Shown: one piece after another, positions 8,181 through 18,139 of the stretch
Numbering within the stretch: position 1 is the first letter of the stretch
Layout of the letters: every line of letters starts with the position of its first letter
DNA from: Candidatus Nanohalarchaeota archaeon
GTDB lineage: Archaea; Nanohalarchaeota; Nanosalinia; Nanosalinales; JAFCCC01
Direction: 5' to 3'
NCBI GenBank assembly: GCA_017610385.1
Contig: JAFCCC010000005.1
Span: 1-39,313, forward strand
Length of the DNA stretch: 39,313 bases
Position numbers and translations under genes: made by a program
Notes under the pieces: generated by a model
Databases searched by the model: none
Told to the model about the DNA's origin: nothing
The model's input: the letters and a program-made list of their open reading frames with translations, nothing else

Positions 8181-11113
8181 ATTGTTTTACTATTATTTTT
8201 ATTGTGCTTCTTTTTGTATTTATTAAACTCAAAATATAACAAGTCAAACAATGCTGATTTAACTTTCTTCTTTAATTTTTCATTATCAACTATCCTTTTA
8301 TAAAAGTTCATATTGTTGTTTAACAACTTATTCATTTCCTGATTGAAATATTTATCAAATATTGCTTTAACATTCTCTTTTGAGTTATGTTTCATCTTGT
8401 TTATTAAGTCTTTATTTTCTAAAAGATTATTTTTAACCCGCCCTAAAAAAACCTTATCATCATCTGTAAAGTTTGCTCCAAATGCAGCATTAAGGTCTTT
8501 AATAATTCTTGATAGTTTAGTGTTAATATCTGGAGCATATTCACCAACACTAGAACTAATCGGTTTTAATTCTCCTTCGGAATGTAATTTTATTTCTTTC
8601 TCACCTTTTTTAACGATTTTGTAGGATCCCATATCAACATCTTCTAAGACATTGAAAGGTAGTGGGTTATTAATCGTTGGAAGTTTCTTTTGTAAGAATT
8701 TATTGAAAATATATAATTTTTCCAAATTCACATCTGTAAATGGAATTAATTGAGATAGGAAAGAGTATATGCTTTGATATCTTTTAAGAGTTTTCTTGAA
8801 TCCAACTTGTTCCTTTTTGTTTTTATTTTTGAATTCGTGAACAACAGAACTTAAAATATTATGTAACTTAGGTTGAGCCTCTCCTTTTTTGTATAATTTA
8901 ATGAAAGTGTTTACGTCTGATTGTTCAAATATTTGATAATCTATTAATTTTTCTTCTAAGTCATATAATTTATGTGGGTCTGTTCCCTCTTTCAAGAAAG
9001 TAGCGCCATAATATGGCTGAAAAGCTTTTTGAATTACTTCTGGTTGATTTGCGAAGTCTAAAATTAGAGTATCACTTTTATTTGGCGGATAAATTCTATT
9101 AGCTCTACTTAATGTCTGAACAGCAGTTATTCCATTAAGTATTTTATCAACATATATTTTATGCAATAGAGGTTGATCAAAACCTGTCTGATATTTATTC
9201 GTTACAATTAGAATTTTATAAGGCTCTTCTTGAAATGCTCGTTCTATTGTCTTCTTTGAGGAAAGATTGTTCATATTGTTTTCTGTATATTCTTTTTCAT
9301 CATGCTCTACTACCCCCGTAAACGCAACAAGAGTTTTTATTGGATAATTGTTTCCTTTTATTGCTTTGTCAAATGCTTTTTTGTATAAAACTGCATGAAG
9401 TCTTGACCGCGTTACAACCATTGCCCTTGCCCTTCCTTTAATTTTATACATTGAAGAACTCATAAAATGATCAAGCATAATCTCAGTTTTTTTTGTAATG
9501 GCGTGGGGGTGTTTTTCAACAAAATTCCGAAGTAATTTCTTTGCCTTTCTTTCATCGAATAATGGGTCCTCGGGAATTTTCTTGACCAATTTAAAATAGG
9601 TGTCATAGGTGAGATAATTTTTCAATACATCCAGAATAAAACCTTCTTCAATTGCTTGTTTCATAGAATAAAGGTGGAATGCGTGGTATTTTCCTCTTTC
9701 GTCTCTTGTGCCAAACATTTCGAGTGTTTTATTTTTTGGTGTGGCGGTAAATGCAAAAAAGCTGATATTTTTTAAGTTCCTATATGATTCCACTTCTTTC
9801 AAGAGTTCTTCTTCAATTTCATCTTCAACTTCTCTTTCCATTGCTTCTGCTTCTTCGAGACTATTTGTAGAAAGAATCTGTTTAAGCTTTCTTGCCATTG
9901 CTCCGGTCTGAGAAGAATGTGCCTCATCAATAATAACTGCATATTTTCGTTTTGGAAGATTTTTTGTCTCTTCTAAAATGTATGGGAATTTTTGGAGCGT
10001 GGTTACAACAATATTACTTCCTGTTTTCAAAGCTTCTTTTAAATCCTGAGAGGTTTTATTATCATCAATTAATTCAACAATTCCTTTAACTTTCTCGATA
10101 GATTGAACTTGCCTTTGAAGTTGTTTATCTATAACTTTTCTGTCAGAAATAACAATAACCATGTCATAAACTCTTTCATCTAATCTGTTGAATTTATTAA
10201 TTAAACCATGTGAAAGCCACGCAATTGTCTTAGTTTTTCCAGAACCCGCACTATGCTCTATAAGATATTTTTTGCCTGGTTTTGCATCTGCAAGAAGTTT
10301 ATTAACACAATCTAGCTGATGATATCTCGGAAAAATTGGAAATTCTGTGTTATTATCATCATCTTTTTCTATGTATACGAAATTATTGAGTAATTTTGAA
10401 AGCTTGTTGATTTGCAGAATATCATTGTACAAATAGGAGGTTTTGTAATCATTTTTTACTTCTGGATTTTCCAATCCTTTATTAAAAGGTAAAAATCTTG
10501 TTTTCCATCCTTCTAATTTTGTAGCCAGGAATATCTTTTCATCACTCATTGCAAAATGAACAAAACACCTCTGAAAAATCTTTTCTTTTGGGTCTCTATC
10601 ATCTTTATATTGCTTTATTGCTCTCTCAACACCCTGAGAAAAGGTATCTTTAAGCTCGATTGTTAATATTGGAAGGCCATTTATGAAAATCACAAGGTCT
10701 AATCTATTTCCATTTTCTCTAGATTCATATTCTAATTCATCAACTATTGAAAATATATTTTTTTCAAAATTCTCAAATAGATCGGGGTTTTTCTTATTGT
10801 TTGGTTTTGGATAGAATAAGTGAAATTGACATCCTGCTTCCTTAAAACCAGCTCTCAGAATATTTATTGTGCCTTTCTTTTCAATTTCTGAGACTATTCT
10901 AAAGAAGAATTTTTGTTCTGCCTTGTCTCCATACACTCTTTCAAACTTTTTCCAAGTCTTTTCTTGTGTATCTTTAATGAATTTTAATGTAAGTTCAGGA
11001 TCAAGACAAGTTGCTTTATTGTAATTTTGAGTTCCTCGTTTATGATAGCCAGTACTGACTAGGTGCGCAATAATATCATTCTGAAATGCTTTTTCGCTAG
11101 TGTCAGTTTCCAT
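8177..11113 (-). CDS. hsdR: Type I restriction enzyme R (motor and nuclease) subunit
   Basis: This 978-residue protein is complete. The N-terminal nuclease shows LDLVIF (Asp139), IELK (Glu153, Lys155) and a following Gln160. The SF2 translocase has Walker A SAGSGKT (288-294), DEAH (396-399), the motif III segment FFAFTATPKNK, and a C-terminal half with the motif VI segment LSRANRIYPP. A helical C-terminus should dock on HsdM. It translocates DNA from the unmethylated target and cuts at a distance. It is the last gene of the hsd operon, and its start overlaps the end of the DUF262 gene by 11 bp, so translation is probably coupled. Length and motifs suggest the type IB/IC branch rather than IA; I could not test this. 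Confidence 0.95.
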   Translation of the reverse strand: METDTSEKAFQNDIIAHLVSTGYHKRGTQNYNKATCLDPELTLKFIKDTQEKTWKKFERVYGDKAEQKFFFRIVSEIEKKGTINILRAGFKEAGCQFHLFYPKPNNKKNPDLFENFEKNIFSIVDELEYESRENGNRLDLVIFINGLPILTIELKDTFSQGVERAIKQYKDDRDPKEKIFQRCFVHFAMSDEKIFLATKLEGWKTRFLPFNKGLENPEVKNDYKTSYLYNDILQINKLSKLLNNFVYIEKDDDNNTEFPIFPRYHQLDCVNKLLADAKPGKKYLIEHSAGSGKTKTIAWLSHGLINKFNRLDERVYDMVIVISDRKVIDKQLQRQVQSIEKVKGIVELIDDNKTSQDLKEALKTGSNIVVTTLQKFPYILEETKNLPKRKYAVIIDEAHSSQTGAMARKLKQILSTNSLEEAEAMEREVEDEIEEELLKEVESYRNLKNISFFAFTATPKNKTLEMFGTRDERGKYHAFHLYSMKQAIEEGFILDVLKNYLTYDTYFKLVKKIPEDPLFDERKAKKLLRNFVEKHPHAITKKTEIMLDHFMSSSMYKIKGRARAMVVTRSRLHAVLYKKAFDKAIKGNNYPIKTLVAFTGVVEHDEKEYTENNMNNLSSKKTIERAFQEEPYKILIVTNKYQTGFDQPLLHKIYVDKILNGITAVQTLSRANRIYPPNKSDTLILDFANQPEVIQKAFQPYYGATFLKEGTDPHKLYDLEEKLIDYQIFEQSDVNTFIKLYKKGEAQPKLHNILSSVVHEFKNKNKKEQVGFKKTLKRYQSIYSFLSQLIPFTDVNLEKLYIFNKFLQKKLPTINNPLPFNVLEDVDMGSYKIVKKGEKEIKLHSEGELKPISSSVGEYAPDINTKLSRIIKDLNAAFGANFTDDDKVFLGRVKNNLLENKDLINKMKHNSKENVKAIFDKYFNQEMNKLLNNNMNFYKRIVDNEKLKKKVKSALFDLLYFEFNKYKKKHNKNNSKTI

Positions 11114-13184
11114 TTTCTTCCTCTACATTATCAAATGCTTGTTTTATTAAATTTAACACAGAATCCAATTCTTCAAAATTGCTGATTTTTACTTCTGTGT
11201 CTCCATTTCCCCACTTTCCTTTGCCTGAAACATCTCTGCATTTTTCTTGTGGATCTTTTATTTTTTCAAATGGTATGTTTAATGAAAGACTTAGAGCTTT
11301 TTTCTGAGGAATAATATCAACAAAATTTGTTGATGATTTATAAGCTATATACAGTTTTTGCGGTTCTTCTTTAACAGACGAGTCAATATTCAATATTCTT
11401 TTTCTCAATTCATTAAAGAGAGGGTGCATTGGTTCCCCATCTCTTAAATATTCATGATCTTCGATTGTATATTTCTGTTTTGGTTCTTCTTCGGTTTTGT
11501 ATTTTTCTAACGTTTCTGCTTCAACAGAAGGATAACTCCATATTTCTTTTGCTATATTTATAATCTCTGATGCTCTTTTCTTTATTTCAGTTTCGCTCCA
11601 TTTCTCTAATTGGGCTAATCCTCTGTTTATTCTTATTGGGCTGTCCTTGAATCCTCCTTTCATATCTCTTTTTTCTTTGAAAGGTTTATCGCTTAATTCA
11701 GGATTATAACCGGTTAAAGTGAGATTTCCAATAGTATGAAGATATGTTTTCTGTATTTCTTTCCAATTTTCTCCTAAATCTTCTTTCCATTGTTCAGAAA
11801 GCTTTGGGTTTTGAGGCATAATATGTTCAATAGTATATGATTCTACATCAACAAATTCCTTTCTGTCATGATTCTCAAGCTTTCTTAAGATATAATTCCT
11901 ATTTCTAAAATGGTAAATCTCTTTTATTTGAAGCTCTTTTTGAAATTCTTCATCATCAGGTATTCTTCTGTATGAATCTTGCAGAACAATAATTGCCTTT
12001 ATGCTCTCAAGATAGTTCTCTTTATCTACTTTTTTGTATAATGTTGAAAAAGTTTTGTTTAAAGAATTTGTAGGCACTCCACAAATTGCTCTTCTAAATA
12101 CATAACTTTCAATCACTCTGAGAATTTCGATAAATTGCTCTTTTGTTATCTTTTTATTAGCATAATCATGATAAACACTAAGTATAAATGGATATGAAAC
12201 ATCCACTTTTAACTCGTTAATGTCCGCAAAAGCACTTCTTATATCTTTATCTGGTTCTTTTTCCAATGAGAAGTTTACATAATATTTGGAAAACTTATGC
12301 AGATCAACAACTAATTCTTTTATTGAGCTGAATTTTTTTGAGAATAGCTTGAATGCTTGATATACTTCTTTTATCTTTGGGATCTTATTTTCTTTCATGA
12401 TTAAATAAGACCTTACAAAGAAGTCAAATTCAGCTGTAAATGCTGATTGTCTGAAGTCCTTTTCCATTTCAAACCAGTACTTATTGTATAGTTCTTCCTG
12501 CTCGCTTTTTTCCAATCCCATCAAAATGTAATTTCTGATTAAATCTGCTTGCGTTAGTTCAAGTCCTGTGGAGTTTAAGCTCTCAAAGATTAACTGCGGA
12601 TTGTCTTTTTCTCTATCCAAAGAAACATCAATTATGATTAATTTTGATAGACCTTTGTAGATAGTGTTTAAATCAGCTTTTGCAATCTCGTCCTTAAAGA
12701 AATCATAATTCTCTTTTATCCTTAAAGAATCTTCATTAGTTAAATCAAGATTATCTAATATTTTGAATAATGCAGTTTTATCGCTTTTTGTAAGAATTAA
12801 TTTATATTTATCTTCTCCTTCTTCATTGTCATTCATAAGATAATAGTTTGATAATTTTTTGGGGTTTAATTCTGTTTGAGTACTATTTTCTGTTATGTGC
12901 TTGCATAATGCTGATATCAGTAAGGATAATGTAGTTAATCTTTGCTGACCGTCAATTACTAAGAGCTTTGGGAGTGTTGAAACTTGGTATAATCCTTTTT
13001 CAACATAAACAACAGAACCAATAAAATGTCCTGAAATAGAATCATCTTCTCCAGCTTTGATAATATCTTTCCATAACTGCTTGCATTCTTTTTCTTTCCA
13101 ACTATATGTTCTTTGATAGATTGGAATAACCAATTGTTTCGGTGAATTCAAAAACCGTAAAAAATTAACTTCTTTAGCTTCCAT
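11103..13184 (-). CDS. DUF262-DUF1524 GmrSD-like restriction protein inside the hsd operon
   Basis: The 693-residue protein carries the DUF262 (GmrS) NTPase-like motifs IPIYQRTYSW (20-29) and VIDGQQRLTTL (76-86). It then has a DUF1524 (GmrD) HNH-type nuclease with EHIMPQ (His454) and GNLTLTGYN (from about 486). A C-terminal DUF5655-like region reads like a small conserved fold (IPFEKIKDP, GKGKWGNGDTEV). GmrSD-type enzymes are modification-dependent: they cut DNA carrying modified, for example glucosylated, cytosine. The gene begins in a TAATG overlap with the hsdS stop and overlaps hsdR by 11 bp, so it is an integral operon member. It probably guards against modified DNA that escapes the type I enzyme; that pairing is inference. 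Confidence 0.88.
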   Translation of the reverse strand: MEAKEVNFLRFLNSPKQLVIPIYQRTYSWKEKECKQLWKDIIKAGEDDSISGHFIGSVVYVEKGLYQVSTLPKLLVIDGQQRLTTLSLLISALCKHITENSTQTELNPKKLSNYYLMNDNEEGEDKYKLILTKSDKTALFKILDNLDLTNEDSLRIKENYDFFKDEIAKADLNTIYKGLSKLIIIDVSLDREKDNPQLIFESLNSTGLELTQADLIRNYILMGLEKSEQEELYNKYWFEMEKDFRQSAFTAEFDFFVRSYLIMKENKIPKIKEVYQAFKLFSKKFSSIKELVVDLHKFSKYYVNFSLEKEPDKDIRSAFADINELKVDVSYPFILSVYHDYANKKITKEQFIEILRVIESYVFRRAICGVPTNSLNKTFSTLYKKVDKENYLESIKAIIVLQDSYRRIPDDEEFQKELQIKEIYHFRNRNYILRKLENHDRKEFVDVESYTIEHIMPQNPKLSEQWKEDLGENWKEIQKTYLHTIGNLTLTGYNPELSDKPFKEKRDMKGGFKDSPIRINRGLAQLEKWSETEIKKRASEIINIAKEIWSYPSVEAETLEKYKTEEEPKQKYTIEDHEYLRDGEPMHPLFNELRKRILNIDSSVKEEPQKLYIAYKSSTNFVDIIPQKKALSLSLNIPFEKIKDPQEKCRDVSGKGKWGNGDTEVKISNFEELDSVLNLIKQAFDNVEEENGN

Positions 13185-14470
13185 TATGCAACAGCCTCCT
13201 TTACATCAACCTTTCCAGTCACAACATGATGGATTAATGATGTTTTATACTCTTCCCTGAGATTAAACTTTTCTTGGATTTTATTAATTGTTTGGTCAAT
13301 CTTTGAAGTTTCTTTGTCTAAATATTCAACTATTTGGAATTGTTCTTTTTTTGGTGGAACAGGCAACTTAATATTTGAAAGAGTAGTAGGATCTGCTCTT
13401 GGCATCTTCACTCCGTAAGTGAGTGAATTTACATAGTCTATATATCCTTTAGAAATTAGTCTATATTTTAGAAATAAAGGTAAGACTTCCTTAGCTTCAT
13501 AAACAATGATTTCTGTACTGCATACACCTCTATCTTGTGTTATTACAACTTTTACTAAATATGGTCTTAATTTTCCAAAGAGTACATTATTTTCAGTAAA
13601 TGTTAATGTGTCTCCATCAACATCATTAGAATTTCCATATTTTTTTAGTTTTCCAGTTTCAGACTCAATATGTTCAAGTCCAATATATTTCTTGTTTTCT
13701 GCATCTTTAACTTTATTTTTCTTTTCATTTGCAAAGAATTTTAACTTTTTAACTTCCCAACCATCAGGAATATCTCCAATCCAGTCAATCCCAGAATCTT
13801 TCATCTTTGCTTTAGGATCAAGCCCTTTTGTCACAACATGATTAATGAGAGCTGTTCTTTTTTCTTTCAAGAGTTCAATCAATTCCTTGTCTTTTTCGAT
13901 AGTTTGGTCTATTTTTGAGGTCTTTGAATCGAGGAAAGAGGTTATAGCTTCTTGTTCTATTTTTTGAGGAAATGCACAAAAAAGATTTACAATATCCTCT
14001 TTATTAATACCTGCTTGCGCACCACCAGTTTGATGTAGTAAAATTTGTTCTCTTTGAGATAAAAGATAGTAAAAAACATACTTTGAATTTGTTTTTCTAT
14101 TTGGTTGAATTCCAATTACTGACTGGTTTGCTGTAGCTCTAAAAGTTAAATATCCAATATTTGCACAAGTAGCTCCAGTTAAAGCTACTAAAACAGAGTC
14201 CTTTTTGATCCATTTAGCTGAACTTTTTGATAATCCTTCTAAAGTAATAAATGTGGTCACTTCATTTTCATGGATTGACTTATCATGCACCCTTCCAGAA
14301 GGAAGCCAAGGAATCTTTCCATCCCAAAAAGCAGTATTTGTAGTATCGGGAGTCCCTCCAGCAATCGAAATAGAAAAATGTTTAACTTTTTTTACTTCCC
14401 ACTCTTCTGGGATCTCTCCAATCCATTGGATTCCTGAATCTTTGTATTTTAGATAGGGTTTGAGTTTCAT
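13184..14470 (-). CDS. hsdS: Type I restriction specificity subunit
   Basis: The 428-residue HsdS has the usual two-fold design. Each half starts with a near-identical cap (KDSGIQWIGEIPEEWEVKK near 10 and KDSGIDWIGDIPDGWEVKK near 223), followed by a target recognition domain and a coiled-coil spacer ending in INHVVTKGLD or IHHVVTGKVD. The two target domains (roughly 30-165 and 245-385) differ, so a bipartite asymmetric DNA target is expected. The protein bridges two HsdM copies and sets specificity for both methylation and cleavage. The ATGA overlap with the upstream gene and the TAATG overlap with the downstream gene show tight coupling. Confidence 0.95.
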   Translation of the reverse strand: MKLKPYLKYKDSGIQWIGEIPEEWEVKKVKHFSISIAGGTPDTTNTAFWDGKIPWLPSGRVHDKSIHENEVTTFITLEGLSKSSAKWIKKDSVLVALTGATCANIGYLTFRATANQSVIGIQPNRKTNSKYVFYYLLSQREQILLHQTGGAQAGINKEDIVNLFCAFPQKIEQEAITSFLDSKTSKIDQTIEKDKELIELLKEKRTALINHVVTKGLDPKAKMKDSGIDWIGDIPDGWEVKKLKFFANEKKNKVKDAENKKYIGLEHIESETGKLKKYGNSNDVDGDTLTFTENNVLFGKLRPYLVKVVITQDRGVCSTEIIVYEAKEVLPLFLKYRLISKGYIDYVNSLTYGVKMPRADPTTLSNIKLPVPPKKEQFQIVEYLDKETSKIDQTINKIQEKFNLREEYKTSLIHHVVTGKVDVKEAVA

Positions 14471-16131
14471 TTTGAAATGCCTCCAAAATGAGTTTCAATA
14501 TATTCATACTGCTTTTTCCCAGAAAGCTTATCTGTTGCAGGATTTGTTCTCACATAAAATTCTTCATCTTTTCCTAGAAATACTGGTTTTTTACTTGGTT
14601 TACATTCAAAGTGTAATACTTTCTTATCTTCAACTGAAATTATTTTATAATTAATCAAGTCATAGAATTCAGGACCAAAATCTCTTTTAATTAAATTCTT
14701 CACATGTTTTAGAATATCATCATTAGATTCAAAATCATCATTGTTCAAGCCCAGTATTTCTCCTTCATCATTAACACCAACTAATAAAATTCCCCCTGCT
14801 GAATTCATAAAACCAGCAATATTTTTTAGTGTCGCCTTTTCAATTACTGAATCTGGAACGCCTTCTTTTTCAATTGATTTTCTTAAAGTTGATTTAAATT
14901 CTAAAGTTTTACTTTCTCCTTCTCTAATTAATGATAATATTTTATCTGAATCTTTTAACATATCTAAAGAATCAAGCATACTAGTTAAATCCTTTTCAAT
15001 AGATTCAACACTTTTTGGATTTAGAGCGATTTCCTCTTCAAACGAATCTATTTTTAATTTTAGTTGATTCAACTTTCTATCAGATTCAATTACCTTATTT
15101 TGTAGTTCTATAGAAGGTACAGAAACTAATAAGTTTTCAACATCGGCCTTGTTTATGTGAGGAATTACTGTACCAGAAAAAAGGCTCTTTAAATTTAATT
15201 TTCCTATTTTTGAATTAAAAAATAATGATAAATATTCTGATTTAACTAAATTCTTATCTAAAACAATTTGTATAAGATTCTGATGTTTAACTGAAACTTT
15301 TTTTAAATCAGAGGTAGTTTTTAAAGTCCCAACTTTTGGAATATAGATTGAATTATCTTTTTCATCTACTCTATTTCTTATATTAATTTCATTAGATAAT
15401 TCTTTCAATGAATATTTTTTAAAATCTTTGTATAATTTTGATAATTTATCTAATTGTTTAGAGATTTTGTATTTCTCAAAACCTCTAAAATTAGTATCCA
15501 GAAACATACCTTCCGCTAGACTAACCGAGTTTCCCTTATTTTTATTTTCTAAAACTCTATTTATATCACTATTCTCTTCAATTTCTGCTACAAAAATTTT
15601 ATTCTTTTTTTCTTTAGAGATAACAACAATTATTGGTCTCAAGCCGGTGGCAGGTTTTAATATATTTTCAGGAATGTTAAAAACACTTTCAATGTAAAAT
15701 CCTCTCTTATTAAGCAAATCAATAAAATTAGCTCCAGTTTGAGAATTTAATAGTAATGGCTCAACTAAATAAATACCCTTGCCATTTTCAGATAAGTTGT
15801 ATAAAGATCTTAAAATAACAATCCAATTTTTTCTTTCTTTTATATCAATATTTTTTTTAGGATTTTTGTACTCTTCCTTCATCCAGCCAAAGGGTAAGTC
15901 TCCTACGATTAAATCGAAATTTTGTTTTAATCCATCTAATAACAAAAGAGGATCACCATATTTTATTTTTTCGTTCTCTCCTTTTTCATGAATCTTAAAA
16001 ATTAAATCTGCTTCATTATCTAGCTTTGAAAATAAACTAAATTCAGATAGATCCATTAACAATGTTTTATGTAAACTCCATTTTTCTTTAATTGCCAGTA
16101 CAAATTTAGATAGTTCCATCTTATTCAACAT
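14467..16131 (-). CDS. Fusion of a methylase-like domain, HsdS-like TRD and AlbA_2 (Schlafen-type) domain
   Basis: This 554-residue protein sits between hsdM and hsdS. Residues 1-200 follow the second half of an N6-adenine methylase: FDLIVGDLPFGW (72-83) occupies the place of motif IV (NPPY), followed by a LRSLYNLSENGKGIYLVEP strand-helix. There is no SAM-binding motif I, and NPPY is changed to DLPF, so catalysis looks lost. Residues 240-375 resemble one HsdS target domain with its spacer (FSGTVIPHINKADVENLLV, then coiled coil). Residues 400-530 are an AlbA_2/divergent AAA-4 domain (GESKTLEFKSTLR; NSAGGILLVGVNDEGEILG), also the core of Schlafen nucleases and of many defence regulators. It may be a methylase-derived DNA sensor, an alternative specificity subunit or an RNA/DNA-acting effector. 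Overlaps of 11 bp with hsdM and 4 bp with hsdS tie it to the operon. Confidence 0.75.
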   Translation of the reverse strand: MLNKMELSKFVLAIKEKWSLHKTLLMDLSEFSLFSKLDNEADLIFKIHEKGENEKIKYGDPLLLLDGLKQNFDLIVGDLPFGWMKEEYKNPKKNIDIKERKNWIVILRSLYNLSENGKGIYLVEPLLLNSQTGANFIDLLNKRGFYIESVFNIPENILKPATGLRPIIVVISKEKKNKIFVAEIEENSDINRVLENKNKGNSVSLAEGMFLDTNFRGFEKYKISKQLDKLSKLYKDFKKYSLKELSNEINIRNRVDEKDNSIYIPKVGTLKTTSDLKKVSVKHQNLIQIVLDKNLVKSEYLSLFFNSKIGKLNLKSLFSGTVIPHINKADVENLLVSVPSIELQNKVIESDRKLNQLKLKIDSFEEEIALNPKSVESIEKDLTSMLDSLDMLKDSDKILSLIREGESKTLEFKSTLRKSIEKEGVPDSVIEKATLKNIAGFMNSAGGILLVGVNDEGEILGLNNDDFESNDDILKHVKNLIKRDFGPEFYDLINYKIISVEDKKVLHFECKPSKKPVFLGKDEEFYVRTNPATDKLSGKKQYEYIETHFGGISK

Positions 16132-18139
16132 CTTCCTTTATCAACTCTTGAATCTCAGCAGTTACTTTCTTAATATCCGCTTCAATCTCTTCCAAAGGTC
16201 TTGGCGGGACATACTTGTAAAAATACTGGGTGAAGTTTATTTCATAGCCTATCTTGTCTTTTTTCCTGTCCATCCACGCATCAGAATAGTAAGGTTTTAC
16301 TTCTTTTTCAAAATATTCTTCGATGTCTTGCTTTAATGGGATCTTCTCTGAATCTCTTAGTGCAGAATCTGGTTTCTTCTTTCCTTTATTGTCTGTAACA
16401 TACTCAGCAGTTTCATCAGGCTCAGATAAAGCAAGAATAATATTCTTGATAAAAGCAGGAGTTAATTTTATGCCTTTCAAAGCTTCGGTAATCTTGTCTT
16501 CAAATTCGTCCCAATTCTTATATAATGATGAACCGATTGTTTTCAAAGCACGGATAATCTCATCTTGTTTCTTCCGTCCTTCTTCCTCTTCTTTTAGTTT
16601 TTCATCAGGATTTTCTTTTTTACTTTCAGCCAATTTTGAAAATCCCTTATAGGCATATAAATTCTCAAGTCTTTCTTCATTAACACAGAAATTTAGTTGT
16701 AACGGTCGTTCAACGGTTACTTTAGTATATCCAAAGTCTTCATTATCAAATATTTTTACATTTTTAGAATTGCTAAATTTCTTATAATATTCAAGAATTT
16801 CTTTAAGGTCATCCTCTGTTAAATATTGTCTTTTGTAACCCAGACTTCTACGCATTTTCTTGAATTTGGACGTTGCATCAATTAACTGGATTTTTCCAAT
16901 TCTTTCTGTTGGTTTATCGTTTGTTAAAACCCAAACATAGGTTCTAATGCCCGTATTATAGAATAATTGACCCGGTAATGCAATAATGGCTTCTACATAA
17001 TCACTTTCGATCATCCATTTTCTAATATTGCTTTCTCCTTGTCCTGCATCACCTGTGAATAATGGAGAGCCATTTGTAATAACTGCAATTCTTGACTTTT
17101 CTTTAGTTTTCATCTTAGAAAGCATATGTTGTAAAAATAATAATTGTCCATCATTTATGCGTGGTAAACCTGCCCCAAACCGGCCTTCAAAACCTCTTTC
17201 TGCCTCTTTTTTTACTTCGTTTTGATCTGCTTCCCATTTGGTCCCATAAGGTGGATTCGATATTATAAAATCAAATTTTTCATTTTTGAACTGATCATCA
17301 GACAAGGTACTTTTAGGACCCTTAATGTTATTGGATTCTTCTCCCTTTATCAACATATCTGCCTTGCAAATTGCGTAAATTTCCTCATTCAATTCTTGAC
17401 CAAATAATACCGTTTCAATAGAATCGTTCATCCGTCTAATGAATTCTTTACAACTAGTAAGCATCCCTCCCGTACCACACGCAGGATCATAAATTGTTTT
17501 AATAAGGTTTTTTTCAGATAAATGAACCCCATTTTCAATAAAAATCAATTTAGTCATCAAACCCACCACATCTCTAGGCGTAAAATGTTCTCCCGCCTCT
17601 TCATTAGATTGTTCTGCAAATCTCCGGATCAATTCCTCAAAGATGGTGCCCATTTCATGATTGGATACTACTTCAGGATGTAAATCTACTTTTGATTCAG
17701 AAAATTTCTTAACAAGCAAAAATAAAAGATTTGCTTTTGCCAATCTTGCAATGTGATTTTTTAAATAGAAATTTTCAAAAATATCTTGAACATTCTTACT
17801 AAATCTATCTAGATAATGCATTAAATTTTGTTCAATATGTTCTGGATCTTCAAGTAATGTTTTGAAATCGTACCTAGAATAATTATAAAATCCAAGGGGT
17901 CTTCCCTTTTTGTCTTTTGCAGCAGTTTGCAAAACGTGTTTTAAATTTTCAAATTGGTCTTTGTATTTGTTATATGCTTCCAAAACTTGAGATTTAGAAT
18001 CACTTAAAACCGAATCGAATCTTTTTAAAACAACAAAAGGAAGTATAACTTTCTGGTATTCATTGCGTTTATAGGTGCCCCGCAATAAATCTGCTAAGTC
18101 CCAAATGAATGTTATTTTTTCTTGAAAATTGTTTTTCAT
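16121..18139 (-). CDS. hsdM: Type I restriction DNA methyltransferase subunit
   Basis: This N6-adenine methylase of 672 residues has the HsdM N-terminal helical domain (IWDLADLLRGTYKRNEYQKV, an hsdM hallmark), SAM motif I YDPACGTGGM (217-226) and catalytic motif IV NPPYG (295-299). The C-terminus is longer than usual, with a charged EEEEGRKKQDE segment and PPRPLEEIEADIKKV near the end. With HsdS it methylates the target in host DNA. I chose the Met at 18139 because residues before it (from 18196) read MFHNPLKRIFLF and lack family similarity. It is the first gene of a five-gene overlapping operon of about 10 kb. A TTTAAAAA box lies roughly 45 bp upstream of the start. Confidence 0.93.
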   Translation of the reverse strand: MKNNFQEKITFIWDLADLLRGTYKRNEYQKVILPFVVLKRFDSVLSDSKSQVLEAYNKYKDQFENLKHVLQTAAKDKKGRPLGFYNYSRYDFKTLLEDPEHIEQNLMHYLDRFSKNVQDIFENFYLKNHIARLAKANLLFLLVKKFSESKVDLHPEVVSNHEMGTIFEELIRRFAEQSNEEAGEHFTPRDVVGLMTKLIFIENGVHLSEKNLIKTIYDPACGTGGMLTSCKEFIRRMNDSIETVLFGQELNEEIYAICKADMLIKGEESNNIKGPKSTLSDDQFKNEKFDFIISNPPYGTKWEADQNEVKKEAERGFEGRFGAGLPRINDGQLLFLQHMLSKMKTKEKSRIAVITNGSPLFTGDAGQGESNIRKWMIESDYVEAIIALPGQLFYNTGIRTYVWVLTNDKPTERIGKIQLIDATSKFKKMRRSLGYKRQYLTEDDLKEILEYYKKFSNSKNVKIFDNEDFGYTKVTVERPLQLNFCVNEERLENLYAYKGFSKLAESKKENPDEKLKEEEEGRKKQDEIIRALKTIGSSLYKNWDEFEDKITEALKGIKLTPAFIKNIILALSEPDETAEYVTDNKGKKKPDSALRDSEKIPLKQDIEEYFEKEVKPYYSDAWMDRKKDKIGYEINFTQYFYKYVPPRPLEEIEADIKKVTAEIQELIKEDVE

